A DNA stretch of 64,000 nucleotides from assembly GCA_035048485.1 (NCBI GenBank), contig CM068581.1:62163393-62227392 (forward strand), written 5' to 3'. The notes under the pieces were generated by a model. The model was not told the DNA's origin. It made no database searches and saw only the letters and a program-made list of their open reading frames with translations. Position numbers and translations under genes: made by a program. Positions 25,768 through 38,943 of the stretch are shown in pieces. Each line of letters opens with the position of its first letter. The first letter of the stretch is position 1. This DNA comes from Pteria penguin (Eukaryota; Mollusca; Bivalvia; Pterioida; Pteriidae).

Positions 25768-26430
25768 TGGCTGCCCAGAGCCAGGGCGCTTGACAGGAAT
25801 ACTCCTAGCTGCCCAGAGCCAAGGTGCTTGACAGGAAGACTCCTAGCTACCCTGAGCCAGGGTGCCTGACAGGAAGACTCCTAGCTACCCAGAGCCAGGG
25901 TTCTTGACAGGAAGACTCCTAGATGCCAAGAGCCAAGGCATTTGACAGGATTTCTCCTAACTTCCCAGAGATAAGGCACTTGAAAGGATTACTCCTAACT
26001 GCCCAGAGCCAAGATGCTTGACAGGAAGACTCCGAACTGCCAAGTGCCAGAGTACTTAACAGGAATACTCCTAGCTGCTCAGAGCCAGACGCCTTAACAG
26101 GAAGGTACTGTGAGCCAAGGAGCTCGACAAAAATGCATGTACTCAAAATCGCCGAAGCCAGGTTGTTTGACAGGAAGGTTCTTGGATACCTAGTGTCAGA
26201 GTACTTGACATGAAAGACTCTTAGCTTTCCAAAGCCATGGTACTTGACAAAGTACTCTCAGCTACCCAGAGCCAGGGTGCTGAACAAGAATACTTCTCGC
26301 TGCCCAGATCCAAGGTGTTTGACAGGAATATTCCTAGCTACCCAGAGCCAGGGTGCTTGACAGGAATACTCCTAGCTACCCAGAGCCAGGGTGCTTGACA
26401 GGAATACACCTAGCAACTCGGAGGCAGGCT
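25768..26430. repeat. 38-bp minisatellite, about 17 copies
   Basis: The unit contains CTGCCCAGAGCCAGGGTGCT then TGACAGGAATACTCCTAG. Copies are moderately diverged and change phase in places with small indels. It passes directly into the 151-bp array downstream, whose repeats share AGCCAGGGTGCTT with this unit. Confidence 0.92.
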
Positions 26431-26439
26431 ACTTTAGAT

Positions 26440-27720
26440 AACAGGGCGTTTTATAACTGGATCTTTGCTGCCCGTAGTTAGACAGGAGGATTTCTAGCTG
26501 CCCAAATCCATACTCCAAAACGCTTGATAAAAGATCCTCCCTACTTATTGTAAGGTGTAAGGAATCCTGGTGGTAGGACGTCTAGCCTCCAAAGGCCATT
26601 GTTACTTGGTAACGGGATCCTCACTGCTTATTGTCAGGGAGGCAGATAAAAGGACTTGTAGCTTCACATAGCCAGGGTGCTTAATAAAAGGTTCCTCCCT
26701 GTCTATTGTAAGGAATCCTGGTGGTAGGAAGTCTACCTTCCCAGTGCCAGGGTCACTTGATAACAGGGTCCTCACTGCTTATTGTCAAGGAGACAGATAA
26801 AAGGACTTGTAGCTTCACATAGCCAGGGTGCTTAATAAAAGGATCCTCCCTGTCCATTGTAAGGAATCCTGGTGGTAGGAAGTCTACCTTCCCAATGCCA
26901 GGGTCATTTGATAACAGGATCCTTACTGCTTATTGTCAGGGAGGCAGATAAAAGGACTTGTAGCTTCACATAGCCAGGGTGCTTAATAAAAGGTTCCTCC
27001 CTGTCTATTGTAAGGAATCCTGGTGGTAGGAAGTCTACCTTCCCAGTGCCAGGGTCACTTGATAACAGGATCCTCACTGCTTATTGTCAAGGAGACAGAT
27101 AAAAGGACTTGTAGCTTCACATAGCCAGGGTGCTTAATAAAAGGATCCTCCCTGTCTATTGTAAGGAATCCTGGTGGTAGGAAGTCTACCTTCCCAATGC
27201 CAGGGTCACTTGATAACAGGATCCTTACTGCTTATTGTCAGGGAGACAGATAAAAGGACTTGTAGCTTCACATAGCCAGGGTGCTTAATAAAAGGATCCT
27301 CCCTGTCTATTGTAAGGAATCCTGGTGGTAGGACGTCTACCTTCCCAAGGCCAGGGTTACTTGGTAACAGAATCTTCACTGCCTATTTTCAGAGAGTCAA
27401 ACACAGACAGGACTTGTAGCTTACATGGCCAGGTCGCTTAACAGAGGATCCTCCCTACTTATTGTAAGGAATCCTAATGGCAGGATTTATAGCTTCCCAA
27501 GGCCAGTGTTACTTGATAACGGGGTCCTCACTGTACATTGTCATGGAGCCAGATAACAGAATATTTAGCTTCACATAGCCAAGGCGCATAATAAAAGGAT
27601 CCCCCTGGGTAGGATTTCTAGCTTCCCAAGGTCAGGGTTACTTAGTGACAGGATCCTCACTGCCTGTTGTCGGGGAGCCTGATAACAGGACTTGTAGTTG
27701 CACATCATCAGTGTGCTGGA
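26440..27720. repeat. 151-bp higher-order tandem array built on the 38-bp unit
   Basis: Successive GGATCC/GGGTCC landmarks at 26615, 26766, 26917, 27068 and 27219 are spaced exactly 151 bp. Within each 151-bp unit four segments of about 38 bp can be laid out, three of which keep recognisable AGCCAGGG / TGCCAGGG / CTTGATAACAGGATCC-type landmarks. The central units are nearly identical and the outer ones decayed, the usual pattern for recent expansion from the middle. Confidence 0.9.
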
Positions 27721-29560
27721 TGTCATGTCTCCTACAGATCGAGCCAGTCTGTTTGATAAAAAGTCAAAAGTTGAACTACGTTTTACACAGTATACGGAAA
27801 CAAATTCTTGGAATAGATTAAACGGCTAACGAAAAACAAAAATACAATGTGATTATGACATTATCTAAAGATGTATTACATAAACAGAAAATAATGTTGT
27901 CCTAAGCATAATATTTAGTTTATATTAATCTAGAATACCTTGAAAATATTGCTATGTATGTTCCATTTTACCAAAATATTCAACCTATTCTTTTTGTATG
28001 CGACTATTCATTATCAGTTATCGTGGATCTTTGAAAATCAAATAAATAACGCCATCATATCCATTTCCAGTGAGCAGAGATTCAAAACGTCTGTTTTTAA
28101 ATTTATGAGGAATTGCGTAGAGATTTGAGCACTCACGATAAAGAATTTGGTTTCAGCAGAGAAAAGTAAACCGATTTATTTTAAACATCGCTTTGTTTAT
28201 GACCAATGGTTTTCCGCTTTCACTGAAGCATCAGGCCACAATATTCAGTGATATATCGCTTCCTATTGTTGCGTTTGAACAAGTCATTAAACCTTTGCTA
28301 TCAGGGAAAGTTAAAGCTCCTGTGCGGTCCCGATGCTAGCTTACGAATTTGTATTGGAAACTGTTAATGCATTTCACTGATTTCCATAGATAAAAGTCAA
28401 CCCTGAGTAGTTGCAGTAGAAAATCAAGTGTCAAATATCAAATCAGATAATTTGGCAATAGTAACAACTCGATTGAGATAAATAGTTGAATAGATATCTA
28501 GTAATCAACTTAAGAAAGCGTTGTCACAAACCATGGTCGAACAGAAAGGAAACCAACACCTGTTTTATACCTCCAAAGGAGGAAAGCTTTGAGTCATTAC
28601 TAAAGGGTAAAACAATACCGCTCTCATTGGTGGGAAAACGGAATCTTCTCAGCGTTTTAAATTTTTATTTCTGATGACTATCAAGACAAACATCCCGATA
28701 GATGTATCCGAAATCCGAGATGTTCATTTATCAATGATTACCCACAAAAGACACGTCTATCACTGATGTATTAACTATCACAGAGAAAAGAACATTTTTC
28801 CAGTTCCTGGTTGCTTTTGTGAAGGTGTTCAATAAAGCCTTTAGAAGCATGTAATTTCGACTCTCTGGGAATTATTTATCTATTGCGTTCATGCATTTTA
28901 AAAGAATTCAAATTTTTTCAAATATTTTCTATGCAGATTGAATTGATTCTTATTCAATTTTTCCCCTTGACTTAACAAGCAATGGAAAATAATGTACCTA
29001 CATAGTTCTAACCAAATGTGTCAAATACTTGACAAAGTATTTCACACTTGAGTAAAATATCTAATTTCAAAATAGGTGCGAATATATTTACAGGTAAAAT
29101 TAAAATAAAACCATTTAATAAGAAAATGGTATGCGTTGTCGTTTAAAACTTTCGACATTTATTTCAAAGCTTTTCTCACAAAATATCTTATTCAAAATGA
29201 ATAAATGATATGCAAATATGAATTTCTATTTCAATGTGTTTTTATGTTTCTTGTTAAAGTTTTATTAATAATAAAGATAAATTTTCTACGATAGCAGTTT
29301 TTCGAGATTTTTAACAAATAATGAAGGGATTAGTAAGATAATCTCTTCTTCATTTTTTTCAGATATTCAGTGTAAAGTTCATTTCAAATATCAAATTTTA
29401 TTTTAAATTAAAACAAATTTTATGATTTTCACTGGCACATAAATAAGACAATTTTTCCATATTGTAAATTTGAAAGATACAAGGTGTTTTTTAAAAATTC
29501 TGAATGTACAATATGCTAACAAAAGACATGTAAAACACTATACTCATAGTACTTTCCCCC
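27721..29560. other. no gene seen
   Basis: Unique AT-rich DNA. A 62-codon frame at 28486-28674 (+) reads as mixed basic protein but does not begin at an ATG and has no splice support. Confidence 0.4.
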
Positions 29561-29601
<41 letters not shown>

Positions 29602-29608
29602 ATTAATA

Positions 29609-29649
<41 letters not shown>

Positions 29650-29674
29650 GTTATTATTATTATTATTATTATTA

Positions 29675-29712
<38 letters not shown>

Positions 29713-29752
29713 GTGGTTGTTGTTGTTGTTGTTATTGTTGTTGTTGTTGTTT
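29561..29752. repeat. (ATT)n/(TTG)n microsatellite
   Basis: About 190 bp of TTA/ATT units with a terminal TTG block. Poly-isoleucine and poly-asparagine frames here are artefacts. Confidence 0.95.
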
Positions 29753-32700
29753 ATTTTTGTTATTAAGTTATCGAAGAGACCATCTAGACACAATGTATAC
29801 GGAAATTCTATTGTTTGATCTTAATAAATTACCAAAAATGTTTCTTATTGATTTTAACAACACACATTTAATTTAAATTCATTTCTGATTAATTTTACAA
29901 ATCATACTTTTTAAAACAATGATGATTAAATGTATGAATTACAAAGATGGAAAACATAGCATTTTCGTAAAGATGTTAACAAATATTAATTTGATCATCA
30001 CTCATTGTTTCGTTGACATTACAGATTTTACCAAGCGAATTCCCATCATTTTTATAAACATGTCTCATCGGGAGCAGATAGGATGTATTGTTCTAAAATC
30101 ATTGATGAGAAAATGTTAACAAACGCATTTATCAGTAATACACGTGAGAATTTCTTTAAGATTGATTCTATTGTTTTTGACAAAAAGAAAATACCGGTAT
30201 CACATAACGGTCAATATAGAAAAAATGTATCATTGCGTTTAAATAGTTAACGTAACTTTACTGAGCTGTTCAAACAAAGAATTTAAACGTGAAAATCAGG
30301 TCACTGTTATCAAGCAGAAGTGGATCCAGGTAATATTTAGGGTCCTTTTTGCTCATCAAGAGTTATCCTTTAAGAAACAAATCATTCATATGCACCTTCT
30401 TACTATAATTACAGTTAATATTGCACATCCATGTGAATAACGATACTCTGCCTTGACATACATATGCAGCATTATATGCATTATGTACTTATACTTCATT
30501 GTTGTGGTTCGATCACTTGTCCTTTGACTTGAATGATATAGACCCAATGCTGTGTTGTATTATGGAAACTTGGAATTAATAGATAGGGTCGGTGGCCTTA
30601 TTATGCTATGTTTCCCAGAAGAAAAAGAATGTAAAACTTTAAAAAATGCACACAATCACTAGCTGAAAATTCTTCGTATTTGCCAGAATTAGGTTTTGTT
30701 AATTTGAAAAAACAACCAAAAATATGTATTAAAAAAACGAAAGAAAAAAACCCCCACCAAACAAACAAAGCAAAATAAATAAACAAACAAACAAAAGAAA
30801 ACCCTTTAAGGACGTCCCCAAACTCTTAAACGATAAATTTATGTATATAATGTATTTTCCAAATGGTTCTGTAACTTTCCATGATATGAAATTAATAAAA
30901 ATAAAAAAGTCAATGTGCAAAGTTAGCGATATATATTTCGGAGTGACAACATATAGTCACCCCCCTTTTTTCCCCTCTACATACGGGCCGATCGTAGAAA
31001 AGACCCGAAAGGAGATACCGATAAAACGATAAGAAAATAAAGAGGAATATTTCATGATCTCAGGGTCATTTTACGTCAATGATCATCTATAGAAAATAGT
31101 GATACATAATCTCGCAAAATCCATAAGTTTGCATGTGACAGCATTCCTTCTTTTGTGATTTTACTTAGAGGTAAACTAGCGTCTCACAGATACGCGTTTT
31201 TAAACTGTTACCATTCCGTTATCGGTTTCGTATTTCACTGTACATCGTCCAAATCTAGTATTTAGCAAGAGTGTGCAGGGTTTCCAAATCACATCTCGTG
31301 TAGAAAAAAAAACACCTATGGGAATTAATAGAGCTGGTTTATACACGTATTATGACAAATCGAAATGTTTTGTTTTAAAAATCATTTATGTTTATCGATT
31401 TTCTTTCAGAGGTGACATTCTTTGTTGTATTTTCTTTGTTTAAGTTTATCTAAATGTTATCAATTTTCTTTAAAAGTCCGGTTACAGATTCAGCGTTCAT
31501 TGTTGAAATTGTTACATTGTTGCCAATAATTTTCAATTAAGACAGATAAGGACATATAAAGCCGTGGGACTTCAAACTTAGATTAGAATGTGATTTGGAC
31601 TTTTAAATGTTTGAAATATAGAAGGGTAGGACTAAAACAAAAGCACAAAGTGCACGTTGCCCCATGCAGAGAGGCTTATTAGTACCTGGTATACGTATTA
31701 TTCTCTCTAAATAGATTTGCGGTATCAAATGTATTTAATTCAGGGGTTTTTTTTCTGAAAATGGATTAGAAATTAGAAAAAGCGAATGTTGCTATTGACA
31801 TGTATCTGATGTCCAACGTTAAAAAAACCCCCAAAACTTTATACTGACAGTTTGCATGAACTATCTACTATGTATTAAGGGTACACAATAGACAGTAGAT
31901 CACCGAGTTAAATGAATTCAAGATTTTTTACAACTATGTTACAAGTGGCATATGTAAACAGGCGAACTCGAAAAGAAAAACGCGGTAATACAGACTAAAT
32001 GAAAAAGACGCAGTTTTCAAGACGGAAATTAACAGTTTCTACTTTCCGTTTAAGTTCCATTCTGAAATGACATAATCATATGCTAACAAAGCGTTTTATG
32101 CCGAAAGTTGTAAAAAACAAAAAGAAAACCAGCAGATACAGCGAAGCTTTCATTCGACATTAAAATTTATTGCAAATCAAATTGAAAAACATAAAGGTAA
32201 ACACGTTTATACGAGTATGCCAGTATTTAGCAATTGCTTGGTACCTGCTTTTGTTTTGACACCAAATTCGGGGCGTTTGTTCACCATAACTTATAATAAT
32301 GTTATGTATTTGTACATTCTTGTGATTTTTTTCAACTGTATCTTACTATATTGATACCATTTATACAATGTTAAAGTAACGAAGAACTGGAGTATAAGGC
32401 GAAATTATTCAATTCTTTAAAAGGTGCAATATATCAAGTGTACAGTTATATTCACGTTTGTTTTTGACATGTATCTACGTATTTATATAGCGAAAATTTC
32501 TGGAAAAGAAACATAAGGGATTTTTTTCATACCAAATGATTACTTAGACTAAAACTGACATTAATACTAAATTTTGCGAAAGGCATGGAGCTCAAGTGCC
32601 ACATGATAAACCTGACTTATTAATTTATCAACATACTGTACTTGAGATACAGGCATACTTTATGGAAGGGAAGTGTAAAATATTGATTAAATAAATAAGA

Positions 32701-32934
32701 TTAAAGGCTCTAAGAACTCTGTGAGAGGAAGAATAGGAGAGACAAGCTATCTGAACAGGACATATCATATCAAGCTTGACCATGTAATATTATAATGCAC
32801 ACAGTGATGTCCAGATAAACAGCAAGCATGTATAACACCTGGTAAGTCTAGACTGACATGCTGCAGGCTACATGGAAGAAGGAATTATCCAACTTCACTT
32901 AAAACGAACTTTCCGAATCAGTGCAGATCCAATC
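29753..32934. other. no gene seen
   Basis: Unique AT-rich DNA. AGAAGTGGATCCAGG at 30315 resembles one end of the short TIR element family, but no matching partner end was found. Confidence 0.4.
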
Positions 32935-33346
32935 CATCGTGTGGCATAGAAAGACACTTTAGGATTCATCGTGTGACACAGGAAGGAACTCTAGGATCCA
33001 TCATGTGGCATAGGAAGGCACTTTAGGATTCATCGAATGGCACTGGAATGCGCTATTGGAATGCGCTCTCGCATCCATCGAGTGGCATAGGAAGGCACTT
33101 TAGGATTCATCGTGTGGCATAGATAGGCACTTTAGGATCCATCATGAGGTATAGGAAGGCACTTTTAAAAATTCATCGAATGGCATTGGAAGGCGCTCTA
33201 GGATCCATCGAATGCCATAGGAAGGCGCTCTAGGATCCATCATGTGGCATAGGAAGGCACTTTAAGATCCATCGAATGGCATAGGAAGGCGCTCTAGGAT
33301 CCATCGAGTGGCTGGCATAGGAAGGCGCTCTTGGATCCATCGTGTG

Positions 33347-33349
<3 letters not shown>
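32935..33349. repeat. 32-bp minisatellite, about 13 copies
   Basis: The unit reads roughly GGCATAGGAAGGCACTTTAG then GATCCATCGTGT, with copies differing in CACTTTAG/CGCTCTAG and TCGAAT/TCGTGT. Part of it is included in the downstream composite duplication. Confidence 0.9.
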
Positions 33350-33443
<94 letters not shown>

Positions 33444-33993
33444 TATTAATTGCAGTTGACAACGTTATCACTGCTTTACTACATACTATATTATATCATA
33501 TTTTACATGTATTACATAATTATAATATATTATATATACTATTTTATATTCATTGTAATTCAGTATTATGATTTGTAACGTTAGAATAGTTTTACATAGC
33601 TTTAACATTGATTTCAGTTTAGGATTCATCGTGTGGCATAGATAGATAGGCACTTTAGGATCCATCATCAGGCATAGGAAGGCACTTTTAAAAATCCATC
33701 GAATGCCATAGGAAGGCGCTCTAGGATCCATCATGTGGCATAGGAAGGCACTTTAAGATCCATCGAATGGCATAGGAAGGCGCTCTTGGATCCATCTTGT
33801 GTCATATATATATGAATGATTATTTTACACATAATATTATATTAATTGTAGTTGACAATGCTATAATAATACTTTATTACATACTTTATTATATCATATT
33901 TTACATGTATTAAATTTTATATTTATTGTAATTCAGTATTATGATTTGTAACGTTAGAATGGTTTTACATAGCTTTAACATTGTTGATTTCAC
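33101..33993. repeat. two-copy composite duplication (minisatellite + AT-run + unique)
   Basis: Copy 1 (33101-33619) and copy 2 (33620 to about 33993) both start TAGGATTCATCGTGTGGCAT. Both run through several 32-bp units, an AT run, and about 170 bp of otherwise unique DNA (shared blocks TTATATCATATTTTACATGT, TTCAGTATTATGATTTGTAA). Copy 1 carries a (AT)n of about 88 bp at 33350-33437; copy 2 has only a short remnant (33805-33813). Confidence 0.88.
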
Positions 33994-35897
33994 CTGATAA
34001 AGGCAAAGTAGGCGAAAGTTATATATAATATTAAATATTGCCCTATTGCTTATATGAGTTGTCATCAATATTGTCCACTTGTTTACATGTTTGTCATCAA
34101 TATAGTCCAGTTTGTATGCTTTAGTCATACTACATTTATATGTCTATTTAAAGCTTTGGAGCAAAGTTAACCAATGATGATTGAATATATGATGGCTTCT
34201 GAGGACAAAAATCATCTCAATGCAAGAAGCAATTTAAGTTTTGATTCCTTCTTTTAGCTATCAAAACAGACTGGTCGAAATAACAAGTTGGAGAGCCCTT
34301 TCTTATTATGCAAATTTTCACTTGACCTAAGAAAGTTTGATTCCTGGGATTGTAAATGCCGATGGAGAACTTTGTTGGTTACTGTCCTATGACATATTTG
34401 AAATATTCTGATATTTAAATATGCATAATGCCATTACCTTCAGAAAGACTTGTGTTGTAACATCATTTTACTCTCTCGCTTCTACGTCCACCGTCGATCG
34501 ATAACGACATCGACATCGACTATACACTTCCGATGGTACGCCGTGTCCGCCATAATCTATCAACTGTTCTAATATAGATATTACATTCCGTGACACATGT
34601 TTGGCTACACAATGTCAAATACATATAATAATGAACGACAAAACTGGGTCACTTTCTGCTAGAATGCCACTGGAAACTGAAAAATAACTTGAAAATTTAA
34701 ACTGGAAACAAATATTCAAGACTTCCTTAAGCAAATATCAATTCGTGATGTTCGTAATACAGAGTAAAATTTTAATTTGTGCAAATATCTGACGTCATAA
34801 CCGTTATGACGACAAACCGTTCCTGTGCAAGCGTCATTTTTGTCCCTTCATTACATCCGTCACAGTGTCGACTGAAAGGGTAGATAACTGTATTACGGAA
34901 AAGACCCAATAATCCATGTAATGCAAACTGATGAGGAGGAGGAGGAGGAGGAGAAGGAGGAGGAATAGAAAAGCCTCCGGAATTCAAATCAGCTTTTGAC
35001 CATTTAAAATAACTGCACGTATATGTGTATTACTAAGCACTAGATTCCAGCAATGTCAAGGACAAATGCGTAATGACACTATATACTTACTTATTTTTCT
35101 ACCTTGGTTAAAAAATCCAACATGATTTATTTGACATCTCATTTACATAAATTTTAATATCATATCCATGAAATCGGATATGATAACGGAAATTTAAAAT
35201 TTCGAATTTACGCGGAACTCCCTTTTTTCACGAATTTTGTCATCAATATAATTATTCAACTTTAGCACATGCAGGTATTGGTTTACCCATCTGTTTTTAT
35301 TCATTCGCATCTTGTCGTTATATATGTTAAATGTAGCATTATCTTATTAGTATTTTATACATATTTTATACATGGAATGAGCGTGGCATCGTGAACGTGT
35401 CGACCTTCTTATGAAAAATGGGCACTTAAAAAGCCATGTTATACTTCGAATTTGTTTTTCAACAAGTATTTAAAATGTCATAGTAAATACAAATTGGTGC
35501 AGACACCAATACGATACAAAGACATGTGTGACAAAAAGATAAGTTGCATTCTTAAATGGAACGTAATGCCTCGTGTTACTGAAATCAAATTTTTAATCTG
35601 GTAATTGTAACTGAAGTATATGTGACTACTGAAATTGAATAGTTTGTTAAAGTTATTTAAAAGAAATGTCTTTCAATTTTGCCTTGTATCACCTACGATC
35701 ATCGTTACCATTACGTAGGTTATTACTAATATATAAAACCGTTATCGTATTCAATTCGTCCGAAAGAAAGCAAAAAGTGATGTATGAGTAGGTCGTACAG
35801 TATAGATCTCTCCGGAAAAGTAAAACCCGTATCCATGTCTTTATTTGAACATATTTGTGATAGTCTTTCAGCTTTTGTGAGGAAATGGGACTTTCAC
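33994..35897. other. no gene seen; (GGA)n at 34933-34966
   Basis: Unique DNA. A 71-codon minus frame (34772-34987) passes through the GGA microsatellite, giving a proline run, and has no other support. Confidence 0.4.
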
Positions 35898-35936
35898 ACG
35901 GAAGCCAATTAGGGCCACTTGATTTTTTTTTATTTT

Positions 35937-36152
35937 ATCTTGAAAATTCAAGATACTCTCTTGAAAATTCAAGATACTATCTTGAAAATTCTAGATACTA
36001 TCTTGAAAATTCAACTTACTATCTTGAAAACTGAAGATACTATCTTGAAAATTCAACTTACTCTCTTGAAAATTTAAGATACTATCTTGAAAATTCAATT
36101 TAACTATCTTGAAAATTCAACATGCTACATGTATCTTGAAAATTCAAGATAC
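35937..36152. repeat. about 20-bp minisatellite inside the TIR element
   Basis: About ten copies of a unit like TCTTGAAAATTCAAGATACT. Each unit is itself a small inverted repeat (CTTGA...TCAAG). Inverted copies recur at 36881-36913 near the other end of the element. Confidence 0.9.
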
Positions 36153-36257
36153 CGTTTTTAGCTTGCCGGAACGAATGTCCAGAAACCTAATGTCATGGCT
36201 ATAGTGTCCGCATTAGCGTCCGTGTCGGCGTACGCGTTGGCGGCGTAGACAAAAACT

Positions 36258-36668
36258 TAAACCTTGGCCATACCTTCAAAACTGTTAAACATAGGACTTT
36301 CATATTTCACAAGTTCATTCCTTGAGACAAGATCTTGCCATTAGTACCATAATTTTCGACTCACGACGTTGACCTTGACGTTTGACCTACTTTCCAAAAA
36401 CTGTAATCTTGCCAATAGCTCGTCAACTACTAACTGTAGGTCTTTCATATATTCCACACGTGTGCTTATTATGACTAAACCTTTATGTCCATACCAAAAT
36501 TGTTTACCTTGGGACCTTGACCTGTGAAGTTTGACCCACTTTTCAAAATCGTTAACCTTGCTCGTAACTTGTCAACTACTGGGAGTAGAGATTTCATATT
36601 TCACATTGTAGCTTTACACTTTTCTGTTTGTATCAAAAGTTTTCACTCCAGGAGCGTGAGCTTGAATT
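36258..36668. repeat. about 150-bp tandem units with CCTTGACCT motifs
   Basis: Two full units (36258-36404 and 36405-36554) and a partial third share, in order, CTTGCCAATA/CCTTGGCCATA, TTTCATATTTCAC, GACCTTGAC and TTTGACCTACTTT/TTTGACCCACTTT. A diverged single unit of the same family lies at 60663-60830. Confidence 0.75.
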
Positions 36669-37045
36669 AAGGAAACATTGAAAATACATGATTTCTCTGT
36701 GACAATCCCGCAGGAGAGCTATATTGTCTGCTGACAACTCTTGTCCACATACTAGTTTACAAAACGGTTTCCCGAGTAGTTTAGTGCGTAATATTGATAC
36801 CGATGAACATCGTATAAACAGAAAAAAACTTAATACAAATTCACTTTGAACTTAAGTTGAACAATGAAATATTGAGTAGAATTTTCAAGATAGTATGTTT
36901 AATTTTCAAGATAATTAAAAAGCAATATGTGGCCCTAATTGGCTTTCGTACATTCGTGATATGGGTGCCTGTGATACGATGATTTCTCTTGAGTGTACTC
37001 GGATGACAAGGCCGGTTGTACCGGAAAATCGTGAAGATAATGCTT

Positions 37046-37069
37046 ACTCTCTCTCTCTCTCTCTCTCTC
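37046..37069. repeat. (CT)n microsatellite
   Basis: About 12 CT units. Direct read. Confidence 0.95.
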
Positions 37070-37448
37070 GTTAAGTTCTCACCTTTTTTAAAGAGCTGTC
37101 AAAATTTGAAAGTTAGAAAAGTCATATATAGGAAAGAAAATAGGAAAGAAAATTATAAAAATAATGAATTTTGTCAAAGTGAATCAACACATCCATCCCC
37201 TTTTTTCTTATATCTTTTATATTAATAGATATAGTACAAGTGTACAAGTATTTTGATTTTTCTATTTTAAGGACTAAGTTGACCAATGTGAACGTTTAAT
37301 ATAACCAAAATATATAATTTTTCCCTGTCATGTATCAGAGTGGTAGTGCATTATTTGTGACCTGGACGACTAAAAAATATATTTCCATGCAAAAATATAC
37401 CATGTCTACATAAACTGACATGACATGGAAAAGTACAGCAATTATAGA

Positions 37449-37712
37449 GCCGGTATGGCACAGTGGATGAGGAATTCTGTTCGTGACCGAGAGGTCCCGA
37501 GTTCGACTCCCGTCATGGGCACACCGATTTTCTGTCTTTCAGATGAGAGTGTATAAACTGAGGTACCTTAGGCATGGCACATAAAAGATCCCTCACTGCT
37601 TCGGGTGGGTCCGTTGCAAATGTATAAATTTTTTTGCGATGCATCAGGCAGATGCCGTCACCATGTACGTGAAATAATAATGGAGTGACGTAAAACAATA
37701 ATCAGTCAGCAA
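37449..37712 (+). mobile_element. tRNA-derived SINE, family B (GACGTAAAAC tail)
   Basis: The head GCCGGTATGGCACAGTGGAT contains an A-box-like sequence, and GAGTTCGACTCCC is a B box. The conserved body includes CTGTCTTTCAGATGAGA, ATCCCTCACTGCTTCGGGTG and CATCAGGCAGATGCCGTCAC. The 3' end is GTGACGTAAAACAATAATCA. Nearly full length. Confidence 0.85.
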
Positions 37713-38391
37713 ATATAAATGCCGAAAACTCTTGCAAAACAATTAAAACTACACGCAAAAGGAGTCCATGGGCATTACGTGAGGAAAGTAACGAAGTAAG
37801 TAAAAACTGCGAATAAAAATATAAAAATATTTAAATTTATGGAAAATGTAAATGTCAAAATTGGTATACGTTTTCATGCAAAAGTGTTACAAGTGGTAAC
37901 GACACTATGTTAATCTTCTGTAATAGCAGATGGGGTGAAATTGCAGATCCCTTTTATCTAGTCCAATCACACAACGAGACAAGCCATCTTGGCATCCTGA
38001 GGATATTTTTACAAGCAACAAAACTGTAATTAAAAAGGCTTTACTTAAAAGGCCATCTCATCTAATTGTAAATTTAATTTGAAATTTTGATTTTTGTCGC
38101 GTTGGCATGTCAAAAGGAATATATATTATGTCTCCTTGTTTCACGTTTTCTCTAGCCCAGGTGTAAAACAGCTAGCGCGTGCCGACTCGCTTCAGAATAA
38201 TTGCAAAATGCAAAACAGAGTAAAACAAATACTGCGAAATCCTTATTTTATGGCATTGTACCTATATTCACGCTTTTCATTTATTGTTTTGTGAAATTTA
38301 ACAAATTTGAAAATCATGAAACAGCATGATGCTGCTTGAATTCGGAATAAACTTACATATTTGCATTCTAATTTTGTATTCTTCATTTCAG

Positions 38392-38516
38392 TATGCGACA
38401 TCTGAAGCAGTTAAACTCAGTGACATGCAGCGGTGCTGCACGTAGAAAAAGCAATGAAATAAGACCAACCATGACAAACACCATCACAGAAAGAAAAATG
38501 AGTTAAATGGAAACGT
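38392..38516 (+). CDS. weak candidate terminal exon
   Basis: A very good acceptor (TTTTGTATTCTTCATTTCAG) is followed, after one linking base, by a 40-codon frame to TAA at 38514. It begins MRHLKQLNSVTCSGAARRKS. Another frame from the same acceptor is open for 17 codons. No donor and no partner exon. The phase is the same as the candidate at 39916-40042. Listed mainly for the acceptor quality; chance is a serious alternative. Confidence 0.2.
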
Positions 38517-38943
38517 TTTACGAAGTCATTCTCTGCATTTATATTAAAGGTGATTATTTCTGTTTTTGAAGAATAGAAAATGAATGTTAATGAGTCATAA
38601 TACTGCATTAAGACTAATGATGTGTCTTTCTGGCATTGATATTTCAAGTGTTAACGGACAAGGTATGTTAACCACGTAACGAATATCAGTGAACAAGTAT
38701 AGGCGATAAAATTACATCACAAAGGTGAACACAATGACGGATACTATATTATATGTGGTATTTTTCAAGGAATTAAGGAGCTTTGGATCAGTATTTAAAA
38801 AATACAGGAGTTTTTATGTCACATAAGAAAAAGTAAATCCCCTGTTTTGAGAATATATTATCTATTAGTAAACGATCATATTTACTTACTTGCCAGCAGT
38901 ACCCCGTTGTATATCATTATGAATGATTATGAATTATTATATT

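Larger units (their letters stand above)
35898..36949. mobile_element. 1.05-kb TIR-bounded non-autonomous element
   Basis: The outer ends are inverted repeats. The left end reads ACGGAAGCCAATTAGGGCCA (35898-) and the right end, on the other strand, ACGAAAGCCAATTAGGGCCA (from 36949). Similarity continues imperfectly for about 80 bp into subterminal TCTTGAAAATTC motifs. Between lie a 20-bp minisatellite and two and a half tandem units of about 150 bp containing CCTTGACCTTGACC-like text. No coding capacity was seen and no clear target duplication. The layout, with tandem core units between conserved flanks, recalls non-autonomous elements known from oysters, but I cannot assign a family. Confidence 0.7.

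Noticed and set aside
28486..28674. 62-codon frame, lysine/serine-rich
   Set aside because: No ATG at its start and no splice signals; length is within chance for this base composition.
29470..29793. Poly-isoleucine and poly-asparagine frames on both strands
   Set aside because: Products of the (ATT)n array.
33308..33571. Tyrosine/isoleucine repeat frame
   Set aside because: Product of the (AT)n array; the same applies to frames at 48621-48899.
34772..34987. 71-codon minus frame with a proline run
   Set aside because: The proline run comes from the (GGA)n microsatellite; no other evidence.
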